From: Gnetum montanum
Lineage: Eukaryota; Streptophyta; Gnetopsida; Gnetales; Gnetaceae
Direction: 5' to 3'
Length of the DNA: 64,000 nt
Assembly: GCA_015680685.1 (NCBI GenBank)
Contig: MNCI01034664.1
Coordinates: 527,757-591,756, forward strand
A program made the translations under genes and the position numbers. Below, piece by piece: positions 1-12,639 of this stretch (the stretch's first letter is position 1; the number at the start of each line of letters is the position of its first letter). The notes under the pieces were generated by a model that saw nothing but the letters and a program-made list of their open reading frames with translations, had not been told where the DNA came from and did no database searches.

Positions 1-349
1 AGAGACAGGCAAGGATGGGTGGGGGGTGGTGTGTGGTGTGGGTGATGAGGGCAAGGGATGAAGCAATGTTAGACCCTAAAATTATAATAATAATAATAAA
101 TTAGAGTACTTCACATCAACAAAGAAAATATAAATAAAAAGCCCATCAGTTTTGGGGATGCTTTCCAAGTTTTCATCCTTACAACTAATCTTGAAAAACC
201 TTTTCTTCCTCTAGGTAGGAAAAGGATCAAGCTTTTCCCTCATTTAGAGGTGCACTCATAGGTTATCACTTCTTACTAAAAGGTTTCTTGGAAAAAGAAG
301 GAGAAAAATCTCTTCAAAGACAAAAGAAAGTTTCAATAAGAAAAAAAAA
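1..349. other. Non-coding, no gene seen
   Basis: The first 60 bases are G/T-rich (repeated ggtgtg). A short taa repeat lies near 85-102. No coding segment or element end was recognised. Confidence 0.5.
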
Positions 350-498
350 TGAGGTGTTAGCCTAGTGGTAAGACACATGATTTAGAAGCTCCAAGTCATG
401 GGTTTGATTCCAATGGGTAATTGCTGAGTTATATAAAGTTCAAATTGGACTATATATCTTGGGGTGTACCTATGTTTCACTTATCTTAGGTTCCAACC
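350..498 (+). mobile_element. tRNA-derived SINE, copy 1
   Basis: It starts TGAGGTGTTAGCC. TTAGCCTAGTGG matches the pol III A box and GGTTTGATTCC (about 401-411) matches the B box. The tRNA-unrelated body contains TTGGGGTGTACCTATG and ends AGGTTCCAACC. The same body occurs at 44834-44986 in reverse and, with a different head, at 42131-42270. An A-rich run precedes it; no exact target duplication was found. The pol III boxes and body are seen; naming it a SINE family is inference from several dispersed copies. Confidence 0.8.
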
Positions 499-1270
499 TG
501 AAAGCTTCCCATCCTTGAGCCTCTAAAATAAAAAGAAATTAATACAACAAGAAACAAATTAATTAATTAATACACCAAAGCTTCCAAATAGAATATAAAA
601 CAAATAGCCAAAGATACTTCCAAATGTAAATAAAGGAAGTAGATGAAGTAGGTTGATCACCAAGAATGATATCATTGATGCTTGATTAAAAATTGTTATA
701 AATTTTGGATGTTCATTTTCAAACATTCTATGTAACATGACAATAAGAAAAAAAGAACATGCCAAAATGAGTCTTCACTTCCATAAAGAGGGTATTGAGG
801 AAAAATAATTTCCATATGTTGAAGATGAGTGTCGATACAAATATCTTAATGAATAAAATACCATTAAAAAATAAATTTTTGGATAAGTAAAAACTCTCCA
901 AATATCTTTCATTTTTCTCATCTAAAAGAAAGAGAGACTCCAACTAGAAATATAAATACATGCATATGTATTACAATATGAGTGAGGGAGAGGGGGTGAT
1001 AGAAAATAAAACAATTTAACTATAGGTGCATCCCAAAGATCTATAGTTGACATACATTAGAAGAATGTCATATATTGTATGGGTAGGATGAAAGGAGAGG
1101 GTGTTGAACCCAAACCTAAAACAACTTTCCTATAGGTATAACTCAAGACATATAGCTAACATGATATGTTAGAAAGGTTATTCTAACAATTACTTAAGTA
1201 TGATTTAAGTTGGTAACCTATTACCTATGAATTCTTGTTAGGCAATGAGATAACCACTTGAGTCACCTTT
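499..1270. other. AT-rich spacer, no gene
   Basis: No recognisable protein or repeat end was found. Short open frames on the minus strand near 559-943 are low-complexity hydrophobic chance frames. Confidence 0.5.
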
Positions 1271-2190
1271 TGATGAGCAATGAGATAACCCTACGCTCAA
1301 CCATATGAATCACTAAGCATTCACACATGATCCAGTTGAATTTTGTGGACTCTATGTCTTCTAGTACACTAGCCTCTAAGAAGTGAACTTTGCCCTAATA
1401 GTCATTTGTTGTCTTCCCAATTACACTTGTGATGCACAAAGGTATGGTTAAGTGTAATTGGGCATATGAGTTTTATTATTTTATGTTTTATGCTCTTGGT
1501 GTCTTAAAATAAAGAAATGAAGTAATTTAATGGCTAATTTAACTAACTAATTAATTAATCTCTAATTAATCATAACATAAACATTCAATTCCACTTTCTA
1601 TACACATCTTGAACCCACGTATCCAATACTAGGATTATCAAGCACTATGCTATTGAGTGAACTAAGTAATGACGCTACTAGGATTACCAAGTGAATATGT
1701 GTTTATGCTCGAAGTGGTCGTACTTATGTGTTTAATCTATTTGGCTTAATTAATTAACCAATCAAGGTCTAATTTATTTTAATTAATTGCATAATTAATG
1801 AAAATAATAAATGCAAAAATAAATCATTAATCTATTCCAAGTGCTACAAGGTTTGATCAAAAGGCTTGTCTTTATTGCCATTCACACTGGTGTGTTTAGG
1901 TATAACAGTGCTTGAATAAAGATCCGTACACTTTTTGACTCCTACTACGGGCACTCAAAGAAATATTCTAACTCTCAAATGATAAAATTGCAAGAGATTT
2001 ACTACAATTATGACTTGACTCTCCATAAACATAGCTAGTGAGCACATATTTATAGACTTTATTTTGGAGCTACGTTGATAGGGCCCCATAAATGCAGCAA
2101 ACGCTACGTCAACATGGCCTTGTTGATAGGGCTCATTGACAAGGCCACATCAACAGGGGCCCATCAATGTGAAGCTTTGATGCTTTATCA
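1271..2190 (-). repeat. Element A 3' LTR (920 bp)
   Basis: In element sense it begins TGATAAAGCATCAAAGC and ends GCTCATCA. A TATA box (TATAAATA, on the plus strand near 2048-2055) lies downstream of an array of CATTGATG-like modules (about 2065-2185). Its U5 half matches the LTRs at 11701-12556, 31955-32495 and 37607-38591. Confidence 0.8.
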
Positions 2191-2200
2191 TACCCCCACA
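2191..2200 (-). promoter_or_regulatory. Polypurine tract of element A
   Basis: The minus strand reads TGTGGGGGTA directly before the LTR start TGATAAAG. This is where the plus-strand DNA primer of an LTR element should lie, and it fixes the element's orientation. Confidence 0.7.
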
Positions 2201-2399
2201 ATTGAATGAAAACTCGTCCTTGAGTTCCTTTACAAAATTGGGAAGGTATGAAATTATTGATTAAATCTTGACATAAGAAATTGACATAAAAAAATTGAGT
2301 TCCTAAGTGTACAAATCAACAACATTACAAAAATTGTGGTGTTCATGACACAAAATTGAACACCATGACATGAATACTCAAAACTAGACTACACATCCT

Positions 2400-5285
2400 A
2401 TAATGGCTTGAAGGTGGTTGAGAAGATCAAACAGTCCTAGGTGGTGGAGGCTCCTAAGGTTCTGAAGGACCTTCACTAGCTTTGGGCATGCGTGGTGGCT
2501 AAGGTAGTTGTGGTTGTCCTGCTGTGGCTACAACCTCCAATGGAAGGCAAAAGGCATTTAGTAATAACTTTGTCTTATCCTCCTTGCCCTAGGGATCATT
2601 CATAGTCTATGCGACATTGCCAATGTGGGCTAGAATGAGGATATCCCATGGATAGGGCATTATTGGGAATAGCTCCTTAATGTTGACAAACTAGGCAATG
2701 AATTGTTTCAGTTCAATGTGGAACACCCTGACTACATTTTGTAGCTCCTAGTAGTCATTCATTCTTTTGCCCAGGTTCTCAGCAATGAATCTCTAATCAG
2801 TGTATTTGTCCTTCAAAACCTCTAGTTTAGCATTCACCACTACAAGTTTTTGCTTAGTGTCCTTATGGTGCTTGAACTTGGCCTCATGGTGCTTGAACTT
2901 GGCCTCATACAACAAGTACAAGCTGGCCACCTACTTTTCTAGTTCTAATCATGGTCATTCAGTAGTCAACATAGCCAAATTCGTGTACTAAAGATTGGCA
3001 AGCTTCATGTATTCTATCATTTCCTCTATCTGCAACTCCTTTAGGCAAATTTCTACTTTATTGTATTGATCAATCCCATCAATTATGGGCTACCATAATT
3101 TATGTTCATGCTAGAGTTGTTGGACCACTTGAATATGTTTCTCATTTACTTCTTTCTGTAGGTCGACCTAGTCTCTATAGTGATCCTTGACTCTCTCAAA
3201 TTTGAGAGCCTCTAATTTCCAAGTGGCTACCTCTATTGTAGTCTTTTAGCGAAGGGCATGAGCCTCCTCCATGGAGAGGTTTCTATTCTTAGCTACTAAT
3301 CTCCTTAGCTTTGTGTTTTCTTTAGTTAGTTGCTCCTATTGTTAATGGATAAAGTCAGCTAATTGTTGTTTATGCTCATCAAAATTTCATAGGAGATGGT
3401 TCTTTATAGTCAGTTGCACATTCTCCTGGTGGATCAGATCCAAGGCCTTTTGAATTTTGTGTTGGGTAGCCTTTGCCAAGGATTGGTAGAACACTGCCAT
3501 CTCCATTGCATCCTCAACCCATTTCAATCTGATGTGAAGCTATTCAAGAGCTTCATCTCTTGTTAATGCTAAGTTGAGAAATGCAAGGTCGGCAATTTGG
3601 GCTCTTAATTCAACAACTTTAGCAGCCAAGCATTCATTCAGCTCCTTGGCTATTTTGAGTTGCCCTTCCAAGATAATGTTTTTGCCCCTTACCTCTAGCA
3701 ACTTTGACTAGGCTATAATAATACTATGTGGAAGATCAAAGATATCTAGAAGCAATTGCCTGGTTCCTACCAGTTGGTCCATCAATTGTTCATGCTATGT
3801 TGCACTCAATCTATCACTTATGGCCCCTATGAACATCTATAGATCTTTAAGTGTAGTGACGTATGGTACAAATGCGGCAGGTGCATTAAGGGTTTTTATG
3901 ATTTTGTCAACAACCACCTTTGCTACTGTCTCCTACCCTTGGTGTTGCATCACCAATATTGTTGCCCCTTCACCTTCTTCCAAGCACACCAAGAAGGTCA
4001 TGGTGTTTCCAGAACTCTCTGGGAGTGGGTGTTATTCTACGAGAGATACTGTTACCTCTTTAGCACTAGGATTCAACCTCACATGCAATTAAGTTTATTG
4101 GATAGAGAAAATGGATCCACCTCCTCTCATCAGGCTAACTATTCAGGCCACCTTATTTAGGTGACTCATTGCTAGCTGATATAGAGATGGGTCTCCACCA
4201 CTCATGCCTAGTTGTTACTCTTGCTTGCTGAAGAGCCATTCTTGGTACTCATGCAACCATTGGGATGTTGCAACAATGTCTAGCATAATTGTTTGAGTGG
4301 TAGGTGGAGGTGGTGGCTAATGCTTCTCTTCTTGAATAGTTGTTGTAAGCATTTTATCCTTCATCATCTCCACCCAATTAGTGGTTGAAGCACATCTGAT
4401 AGTATCATTTGTATAACGGACTATCCCTTCCCTTCAATAGAGTTTTCTAATGAAAACATGGAAAGGGGAGTGCCTTCCTTCCATGTTCATTTTCCTTAAA
4501 CCACTTCTCTATCTCTAGATAGATCACCTATGAAAGGTTGATGGGGAATCTCTCACTTAGAAGTTCATGCATAGGTAGAAAAGATAGTGATCTAGCTAGG
4601 CCTTACCATGGGATTTAGGTGAAAGGTTGCAATATTATACTGAATTCTTTCTACCAGTGTGAGCACACCATACTCCTTGCGATCAATGCCATAGCACCAC
4701 TAGACCCATTCTTTTTTGATGCTGGGGTCTACTTGCATTGAAATCTTAGTGAGATTCACCCCAATTTCTAGTAACCTAAGTGCTTTAACAATGGTCGACA
4801 TTGAGTAGGACATTGAGATGTCCTTGATTTTGATTGTTGAATCGGCTTGCATGTTGTTCCAAAATAAGAATGTCTCTCCCATGTACCACTCCCCACTGGA
4901 AGTGATAATTGGCCACATGGGAGAGGTCTTCAGTTGGTCTTATACCTCCTTAAGTGCTTGCTCTAGGAAAGAGCCAAAGTTTAACTCCTAGAGCACTATT
5001 TTTGGACCTTCCTTGATTTGTTTTGAATTAGGTAGGCTTCTATCAAGTTACCTCAAGGTTTGCTTGTTGAGTTGGTGTCTCATCTTGATGGGAATGCTTT
5101 GTTACTACCATTGGTTCTAGAATTTGATGAATAGATTCCACTTTGACCTCTTCCCTAAGAGGACCCATGGCATGGGTTGCAATTGGTTCTTCTTAGGTCT
5201 ATTCTTGGCTTGTTCCCATTCTTGGTCATTTCTCCCTTTGTTGAGACAAGCCTTCTTCCTGCATGTATTTACCTTTCGATGCCAT
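2400..5285 (-). pseudogene. Extra ORF of element A (degraded)
   Basis: This degraded frame lies between integrase and 3' LTR, in the same sense as pol. The best block, 4918-4700, has GEWYMGETFLFWNN and KIKDISMSYSMSTIVKALRL. It aligns with 30240-30460 of element M (HWEMVSNETYLFQNN, KIKDINISYLVETIAKALGL). The rest is Lys/Glu/Gln-rich and probably coiled-coil. The likely ATG is at 5285, preceded by CTATAG as in M. No signal peptide or membrane segment is evident. The position matches the envelope-like or additional ORF of Athila elements, but I recognise no known domain. Many stops make it a pseudogene. Confidence 0.6.
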
Positions 5286-5639
5286 CTATAGTCACAACAC
5301 ATCCATGGATTAGTAGATATAATGTGTAACTTTGAATATTTGAATACCTTATCTTATTAGTAAGTTACACTTGGCTACGGTTGAACCATGGTAGATTGAT
5401 TATTTTATTAATTAATTTTAATTATAAGTATCACTGGAGCTTGTTGGAAGGGTTTAACTTTAGTAATTTGGTATTTAAATGTTTATTTCTTAGTTAAAAA
5501 TTTGTGGGAGTTAGAAAAATGGTGAAAAATATTCTATAAAAAATGGCATGTCTGTGGCCCCCACAGCTAAGAGCTTACCTCTAGTAGCTATAGGGTCAAA
5601 GAACAAAGTGATTTGGATAAATGGTTAGGAAGCTATGGG

Positions 5640-5830
5640 CTTTAGAAGGTTTTGGGCTTTGAAAATTTGAAAAACTCCCTTGGCGTTTGTGAGAAAATGT
5701 GAAAATTTCTCAGGGAGGTCATGCATATTTATACTATTTTTTCACTACATTGATGAGGCTGTGTATACAAGGCCTTGTATATGCATGGGCTCCGTCGACA
5801 AAACCTCGTTTACAAGGTTCATAAACCAAA
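5640..5830 (-). promoter_or_regulatory. Internal TATA block before the extra ORF
   Basis: The minus strand has AAAAAATAGTATAAATATG (about 5743-5725), preceded by CATCAATG-type modules (5740-5830) and followed by GGGAGTTTTT. The same order occurs in element M at 29385-29530. The TATA lies about 445 bp before the extra-ORF ATG here and about 435 bp in M. It resembles an LTR U3/R segment but lies inside the element. Promoter function is inferred. Confidence 0.55.
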
Positions 5831-5899
5831 TTTTCAAACTTGAATACCTCAAAAAACACAATGAATTTTTGAAGAGGATCTTTGAAAGCTTAAAAATTC

Positions 5900-7290
5900 A
5901 AATATTTAATGAATAATGTATGAATTAAAGAAAATATGTAATGGAGCACATGGTTGGATGCAGAAGATGGGTGTTTGAAGGATTTTGATTGCAAGAATGC
6001 CTAAGGATATGGTACTTAATAAATCTAACTAAGAAATATGCAAGTGGGTCCTCCCCATAGTAGGCACATGCCTTGTTTGCCCTTGCATAACTTCAACCTA
6101 AGGAGTCCATGGGCCCCATAGGCGATTCATGGTTGATGAAAGTTAAGGACCAAAACCTGAAAGATTCTACCAAAGAATTCAAGTATGTCAGACAAAGACC
6201 CTGAATCAAGAACATGGACACTGGCAATGAGATGAGGTATGGTTAGCATGGATAGATGATGGAGAAGGTGGAATGGAATTCCGAATTAAGGTCATAAGAA
6301 GTCCCTTGTGGATTTTGTGTTTAAATGACCTGAGAAGATCCATCTTTAGTCTAGACCAAAACCAACAACTTTCAGTGACTTTGAATCATTACTTCAAGAC
6401 CGATCCACCCCCTTGAGACACAAGAGTGCTCCCACAGAACAACCACCACTCCATAAACAGAAAACAAAAAGTGGAAAGTAAGAGAGGCCTGTAGTTAGAG
6501 GGGACCTTCAGGCATGGGTAACATGTCTTTCTAGTCCCATAACCAATTCTTGTAGCTCATTTATTTGTCTAAGGGGTGTGCTTTGAATTCCCATCATGTT
6601 TTGTTATTTTGTTTTGTTTTGTTTTATTTTTTTGTTTTGGATGGAAACCACACCATGCAAAGACTTTATTCAACTTCCTGTTATTGGTCAACATGGAATG
6701 ATAAGAAGTTTATTAGAACACTCATGCACCCAAGTAAGTAGAAGAGTACAAAGAGTATTGAGTCCCCTTAAAGTCACACTCTGTGTAAACCTTTGAATCC
6801 TTCCCAATTTTGGAAACTACCAAGGTCACAAATTTATTAAAATTTTATTTAATAAAAAGGACCTCATACTTCGAAAACAAGGAAAACCATAGAGTTTGTG
6901 GATGGGTGGATGTCATGGACTCATTTCCTGTTCCATGAAAAAGAAACCATGTCTTAGCCATCAACACAAAAATTCAAACATAGAAACCAAACATTAGCAA
7001 ACAAAACATTAAGTATAAACCACCATTAGCAACAGCTACAGCACCACTGTATCCTATTGGCACAAAGCATGTTTATTAACAAAAACTAGAAAATCACTCT
7101 AAAATAAAGTAAAATATATAAGAAAGTGTAAAATATTCAAGCAAATTTAAATGTACTAATGATGGTGTAAAACAAAAAATGGTGTAATATAGGAAAAAGT
7201 TTTAAAAAATCAAAAAGGTGTAAAATAAACAATTTTCAAAAACAAAAATGTATACAAAAATAGAAAAACTAAGGAGCCACATATATGATT
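5900..7290 (-). other. Post-integrase spacer of element A
   Basis: No protein is recognisable. Segments 6045-6110 and 6395-6640 match 33875-33940 and 34255-34450 of element D, for example GTGGGTCCTCCCCA and CTTCAGGCATRGGTAACATG. The spacer is therefore part of the shared element. A T-rich run at 6601-6640 is also shared with D. Confidence 0.6.
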
Positions 7291-7299
7291 AACATGGAT

Positions 7300-8648
7300 G
7301 GACATCTCCCCCATAACTAAGTTGGAAGGAGAAGATTCGAAAAATTGATCACGATTGTCAATTTGTTGAGGTATTTTTTGCACTAGTTTGCTTTGGCTTG
7401 TGGAAAAGCTTTATCTATTGGATATTGACCAACTGCTTTCTGTTTGAGCTTTCAAGTTTGTATATGGTCATGGCCTTAGAAGGAAAGGTTTTATCAATTA
7501 TATAAGGCCCCTTTCACAATGTTTGGAATTTGGTTTGTTGAAGTATATGTGTGGGATTCCAATAGAGAACCTTATCTTTTGGTTGAAATTTCTCTTTCCG
7601 TATTCTAAGGTTATGTCATTGTTTGTTGAATGCTTTGTGCATGTCATTCAAAGATAAGACCACTAATCAATTTTTTTCTAGCACATTTAGGTTGGTCAAT
7701 CTTTCTTTTTGTGCCAAACTTAAGTCAAGGTCTAGGTCACATGTTGTTGAGAGTGTATGGAGCTTGGATTGAATTGGGAGCATTGGAAGTTTTTTGTACA
7801 CCAACTTGTAGGGAGAGTAGCCAATAGGGAGTTTCTATGTTGAGTGGTAGTCCTAAAGGGCATCATTGAGTTTTGTGCTCCAATATCTCTTATATTTGCT
7901 AATAGTTCTTATTAGAATCTTTGTGATCTTCTTGTTAGTCACATCTACTTGATCATTGGCTTGGGGGTGATAGGGCGTTGTTAGTTTATGTTCAACGTCA
8001 AGTGTTCCATGAGTTTTTAAAAAGTAGCACTTGTAAAATGAGTTTCGTTGTCAGAAATCAATACACATGGCACCCCAAACCTATTCACAACATTTTTTTC
8101 TACAAATCAAGTAGCAGTGGATGATGTACAGTTGGTGACGGCTGTTGCTTCTACCCATATGATATAGTAGTTAATGGCAATGATTATATATGCCTTCCCA
8201 TTGGACATGGGTGTGATGAAACCCATGAAATCTATGCCCCATATGCCAATGGATTCTAGTGGTTGAATCCACTATTGATAACCCTCCATTCATGCGATCA
8301 TCCCACCATCTTGTTGACAACATTCACAAGATTAAACAAATTGGTGGATATCTCTGAAAATTGTGGGCCAATAGTATCTTACCATCAGGATTTTTATGGT
8401 TGTGAATATCCTAGCATAGTGACCTTCACAAGGGCCTTCATAGCATCCTAGAAAATGCACAAATGATCTACATCATGTACACACCAATGAACCAGGCCAT
8501 CAGCACACACCTTGTAAAGGTGTCCGTTGATTTCCATGAAGTGCCGATAAAGGAATTGTTGTTTCTTCCTGTAGTCCAGATCTTGTGGCATCTCTTGAGT
8601 GAGAAGATAAGTGAAGATGTCATCATACCATTTTGGTTTTATGGGCAT
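7300..8648 (-). pseudogene. Integrase of element A (degraded)
   Basis: The minus strand gives the RNase H-integrase linker (YRKKQQFLYRHFMEINGHLYK, 8648-8448). The catalytic core follows near 8250-7900: WGIDFMGFITPMSNGKAY, then FGVPCVLISDNETHFTS, then YHPQAN. The first two core aspartates (GIDF, ISDN) are present. The region of the third acidic residue reads QVDV where glutamate is usual. Internal stops and frameshifts make it non-functional. It lies downstream of RT/RNase H, the Ty3 rather than the Copia order. Confidence 0.75.
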
Positions 8649-8649
8649 T

Positions 8650-10080
8650 TATTCATTTATTGTAGTAGAAAAGAGGTGTTCATTAGGAAATTGGTCAAAG
8701 AGTAGGCTCTCCTCCTCTTTGTTGTCCCATCACAATCAAGATAAGTGATCGATGACCACATTCTTAGTTCTCTTTCAATCTATCATTGTAAGATCGAATT
8801 CCTACAAGATCACCAGCCACTGTATGACATGAGGGCTCATCGTTGGCTTGTTCATGAGGAAGCAAATGGCAATATGATCAGTGTGCACAAACATTTTATA
8901 TCCAAGCACATAGTTCCTGAACTTTTCCAAAGCATACACCATCGCCATTAATTCTTTCTCCATTGTTGTGTAATTTAACTATGCATTCACAATTCTTCAA
9001 CTTGCACAATGGATATAATATGGACATTTCTTCTCATCCAACTATGTAAGTATGGCTCCTAAGGCATAATTTAATGCATCTATCATAACATGAAATGGCC
9101 TAGACCAATCAAGTGCTTGTAAAACTGGAGTCTCTATGAACTTCTACTTGAGGCTTTAGAATGCATTTTTGATTCCTTGGTCCAGATGAATGGAACATCT
9201 TTCTTCATTAGCTTGACCAAAAATTTTGTGATCTTGGAAAAATTCTCTATGAATCACTGATAGAAACTAGTGTGTCTAAGGAATGAATGAACATCTTTTA
9301 CAGTTTTTGGTTGGCGAGTGATTCCTTTGATGACCCTTATTTTTTCAAGGTCTACCTTGATCCCTTCCTACAAAATTCTGTGCCCTAATACAATGCCTTC
9401 TTGGATCATGAGATGACTCTTTTTCCAATTGAGCCATAGGTTTGTTTCCACATATCTTTTGAGTACTTTCTCAAGGTGGTCTAGGTCTTACTTGAATGTA
9501 GTATCATAAGTGGAGAAGTCATCCATGAAGACTTCTACTTTGCTATCTATTTGCTACTGAAAGATGCTTAAGACCAGACGGTGAAAAGTAGCAGGAGCAT
9601 TGCACAAAACAAAAGGCATCTTGTGATATGCAAAGGTCCCTTAGGGACTTGTGAATGTTTTTTTAGCTTGGTCTTTTGGTGCAATCTAGATTTGGTTATA
9701 GCCATTATAACCATCTATAAAACTATAATAGCAATGCCTTGATATGATATCCAACACCTAATCAATGAATGACAACAAAAAATGATCTTTGAATGTTGCC
9801 ATGTTTAACAACCTAAAGTTGATACAAACATGTTATTTACCATCTCTCTTTGGCATGATCACGAGTGGGCTGACCCATTCACTATTCACAATGGGGTAGA
9901 TGAACCCTGTCTTGAGGAGTTGTTAAATCTCCTCCTTGATGATTTTTATGAATTTTTGGTTCAACCGCTGCATGGTTACCTCCTTGGCTTCATAGAAAAA
10001 TTAGTGTAAATGTAATGCTCACATATTCATGGACCAATTCCAGTGAGTTCGGGATATGATCAAGTAAAGGTTGTTGGCCA
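8650..10080 (-). pseudogene. Reverse transcriptase / RNase H of element A
   Basis: The minus strand encodes VFMDDFSTYDTTF (about 9540-9500), matching the catalytic MDD motif of Ty3 RT. HLEKVLKRYVETNLWLNWKK and EGIVLGHRIL follow, then SFLRHTSFYQ and FIENFSKITK, which lead into RNase H (about 9100-8750). The N-terminal palm is near 10080-9800. Several stops break the frame. The same motifs occur at 16320-17130 in element M. Confidence 0.8.
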
Positions 10081-10500
10081 TCTGTTGATCACTTTCAACA
10101 ATTTTTCTTTTTTCTTAGGAGGAAGTTTGGAATTAAGTATGACTACCTTGCCACTTTTCAAGAATGCATATTCTAGGCTGGTAGGTACAGTTTTCAACTC
10201 TAGGGGCTCTTGTTTGAAATTCTCAAAGATCCCCAACTCTTCCTAATTAGTATCATCATTTTCATTATCAGAGAGTTGGTGATGAACTTACTCTAGTTCA
10301 TCCATGCCTACGACATAAGCACATGTTAGGCTCTCAGTAGGTTCCATGCACATTGTGCTACTATCAGAATCAGCAATCAGCCACTGGGTGCTCTCTTGTT
10401 TTGTGGTTGCTGTGTATAAACAATATCTGCCTCATGTGCACACTACTTTCATGTGAAAATAGATGCTTGTTTCATGAACCAAAGTTTCTGCATGCAATTG
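10081..10500 (-). pseudogene. Protease-RT connecting region of element A
   Basis: Degraded coding sequence between protease and RT. The segment near 10381-10440 resembles 35115-35170 of element D, supporting a shared origin. No domain is identifiable on its own. Confidence 0.45.
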
Positions 10501-10532
10501 CACCATGTATTGCTTTACGTGATGCATGGAAC

Positions 10533-10910
10533 TCATCTCTTCTCGATCTTTCCAAATAAATTTTCCTTAGATATTTCTAGGGAAAGATCTTTGATGCCCA
10601 TTCTTGCATCAATAGTTCTTAGCCATGTCCTTCCCATAATGATTGGGAAGTCCCCATTACAGTTCTCAACCTTGATTACTAGAAAATCAACAAGATAAGA
10701 CCACCCATAGATAGTTTTCACAATGTCTTCCACTAGTCCTAATGGAATAGTAATGGATTGGTTTGCCAATTTCAATCTAATATTGCTCTTGTTGAGAGGT
10801 AGCAGGTTCTAGATAGCATACATCTCATGAGAAACAAGTTTATAACAGAGCTTGAATCAAGAAGAGCTTTACATGGTTCATTCCCAACAATCTATAAATA
10901 GATAAGGGAA
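10533..10910 (-). pseudogene. Aspartic protease region of element A
   Basis: An open stretch of 80 codons (10775-10533) contains SITIPLGLVEDIVKTIYGWS and IIMGRTWLRTIDARMGIKD, the C-terminal half of a Ty3 retropepsin (the usual hydrophobic-GRPWL motif). The same block lies at 48985-49170 in element C, where the LLDSG active site is visible upstream. In A the active-site part (10800-10900) is frameshifted. Confidence 0.65.
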
Positions 10911-11066
10911 CTCCTAGGATCAGCTAACTTTCTAGGAAAGTTGCCAGCATGGATCCAATTAGATACAACATGAGTGAGCATAACGGTATGGATTTTAGAT
11001 GAAATTTGGTTTAAAGGGGATCCAATGGAATGGTTTGTAAAGGATTAGGTTAGGGTGACCAACCAT

Positions 11067-11366
11067 CTAAATCTGTGAGGGCTTAGTTGGTTTGGAAGAA
11101 TGGTCTTTTATGAGCATGAGGTTCCAAACACCTTGGCTAATGAAATGGTTATAGATTGACAACCATGGTAGCGTTATGTTGCTACAACTAGGTTGAAAGT
11201 TCATCCTGCATGGATGGAGTAGGTGGTAGCTATGTTGAGGGTGGAGGAACAGGTGCAAGAACAAGAGGATAAGGATAAAACATGGCATCCCAAATACTAT
11301 AGAGCTCATTCTCCACATTCTAGGAGGGATGTAATGTTTTATCCTTATCCTTCTATTCTTGCACAT
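11067..11366 (-). pseudogene. gag C-terminal region of element A
   Basis: The Pro/Ser/Thr-rich tail of gag, comparable with 48470-48600 of element C (short CACC/CCTCCA runs, then ATGCARG). Only the end of gag survives; the upstream part is replaced by an inverted copy of the same sequence. Confidence 0.5.
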
Positions 11367-11450
11367 GTTCCTCCATCCTCAACATAGCTATTACCTACTC
11401 CATCCATGCAAGATGAACTTCTAGCCTAGCCACAGCAATGTAATGCTACA
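11165..11450. repeat. Foldback of gag sequence
   Basis: Arm 11165-11263 is the approximate reverse complement of 11360-11450. Both contain CCTCAACATAGCTA and CTACTCCATCCATGCA, read on opposite strands, with a loop of about 100 bp. By eye the arms agree at roughly 85%. The right arm runs straight into an LTR U3 fragment. Confidence 0.7.
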
Positions 11451-11552
11451 TCGATGCAACCCTATGGATGGGGCCTTACCACGTAGATAGGGCCACATCA
11501 ATAAGGCCACATCAATGGGGGCCCATTTATGTGGCACTTTGATGCTTCATTA
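11441..11552 (-). repeat. 5' LTR stub of element A (U3 only)
   Basis: The segment GGCCACATCAATGGGGGCCC ... CTTTGATGCTTCATTA matches the distal U3 of the LTR at 1271-2190 in the same orientation. R, U5 and the primer site are missing. Confidence 0.65.
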
Positions 11553-11700
11553 CCTCTCATCTTCATCATCTAATCATCATTATTATCATCCTAGCCTTGT
11601 CTTAACAGAATAGGGTTGTCTCATTACATTGCATAACATGTAATAGGATAATAATTTAGAAGAATTATTAAAGAAATATCATAAGGATCACTACTTGAAG

Positions 11701-12556
11701 TGATGATAAGGTGATGAATAATAAATAAGTTGACTACTTTGATACATCTGCATTGACATAGCTTTACTACGTCAATGCTTTTGATGCAATCTACATTAAC
11801 ACTTATATAAATACAGATACCCATCATATTTATGATACCTTTTGATCATTTTGTAGGCAAACTATTGCAATTGTTTCCTGTAAAAGTTAGAATATTTTTT
11901 CCTCCAAGTGCATATAGTCTAGATTGAGTAGATTCTATGGAGTTTTATTTGACTGTATGATGTAGCTAGATGCATTGGCATGATGATAATAAAATCAAGA
12001 TTTATTCCATCCATTGTAACACTTGGCTAATAACTTCATTTTATTTTTTGTAATTTATTGTAAATGTTCCTTTACTTTTCATGCACTTAGTTAAATATTT
12101 TATTGCATTGTAATTAGTCAATCCACATGAGTATGACCAAGTACGAGCATACACATATTAATGCTTGGTAATCCCTGTAGTGAATCATTTGGTATGTCCA
12201 TTAGAGGATACTTGGTAACTCAGTAGCATTAGCACATGTTCAAGATGTATATGAAAAGTTAGGAATAGATAGTCTATGCTAGGTTATATTAGATTCACTT
12301 TCTACATTTAGATTAGTTAGCTTAATATTACAATATTACAACATTACAATAATAAAAAATACAATCATATGCCTTAGTCACACCTAGCCATACACCTTAA
12401 GTTTACATAAGTGTGATTGGGAAGACAATGATTAGTATCTTAGTGCTTAACTATCTAAGGCATCTATCTAGTCCTAAGTTCATGGAATTTGATTGGATCA
12501 TGTGTGAAAGGTTATGATTTATATGATTGGACGTAGGGTTACTTTATTGTTCATCA
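11701..12556 (+). repeat. Element M 5' LTR
   Basis: It begins TGATGATAAGG and ends TTGTTCATCA. CATTGAC/ACGTCAATG modules (11748-11800) precede a TATA box (TATATAAATA, about 11804). The R/U5 part contains CCATTGTAACACTTGGCTAA, which is repeated at 32049 and, in variant form, at 45575. Confidence 0.75.
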
Positions 12557-12577
12557 TTAGCATCATTGTTGAGGAAC
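12557..12577 (+). promoter_or_regulatory. Primer-binding site of M (degenerate)
   Basis: TTAGCATCATTGTTGAGGAA directly follows the LTR end. It is a mutated relative of the tRNA-Asp-type sites at 46130 and 37606. Confidence 0.5.
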
Positions 12578-12639
12578 TTGGTTCTAGTGTTTTAAATAAC
12601 TAAGATTATTCAAGAATCACTATTAGGGCTTAACATGAC

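Larger units (their letters stand above)
1271..11552 (-). mobile_element. Element A: Athila-like Ty3 LTR retrotransposon
   Basis: Reading the minus strand from right to left the order is: 5' LTR stub, gag end, protease, RT, RNase H, integrase, spacer, promoter-like block, extra ORF, polypurine tract, full 3' LTR. Every coding part has stops and frameshifts, so it cannot move by itself. Flanking bases are CCTTT (1266-1270) and CCTCT (11553-11557), a possible 5-bp target duplication with one mismatch. Element M has the same gene order on the plus strand. The lineage is inferred from gene order, RT/integrase motifs and the tRNA-Asp-like primer sites of related elements. Confidence 0.75.
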
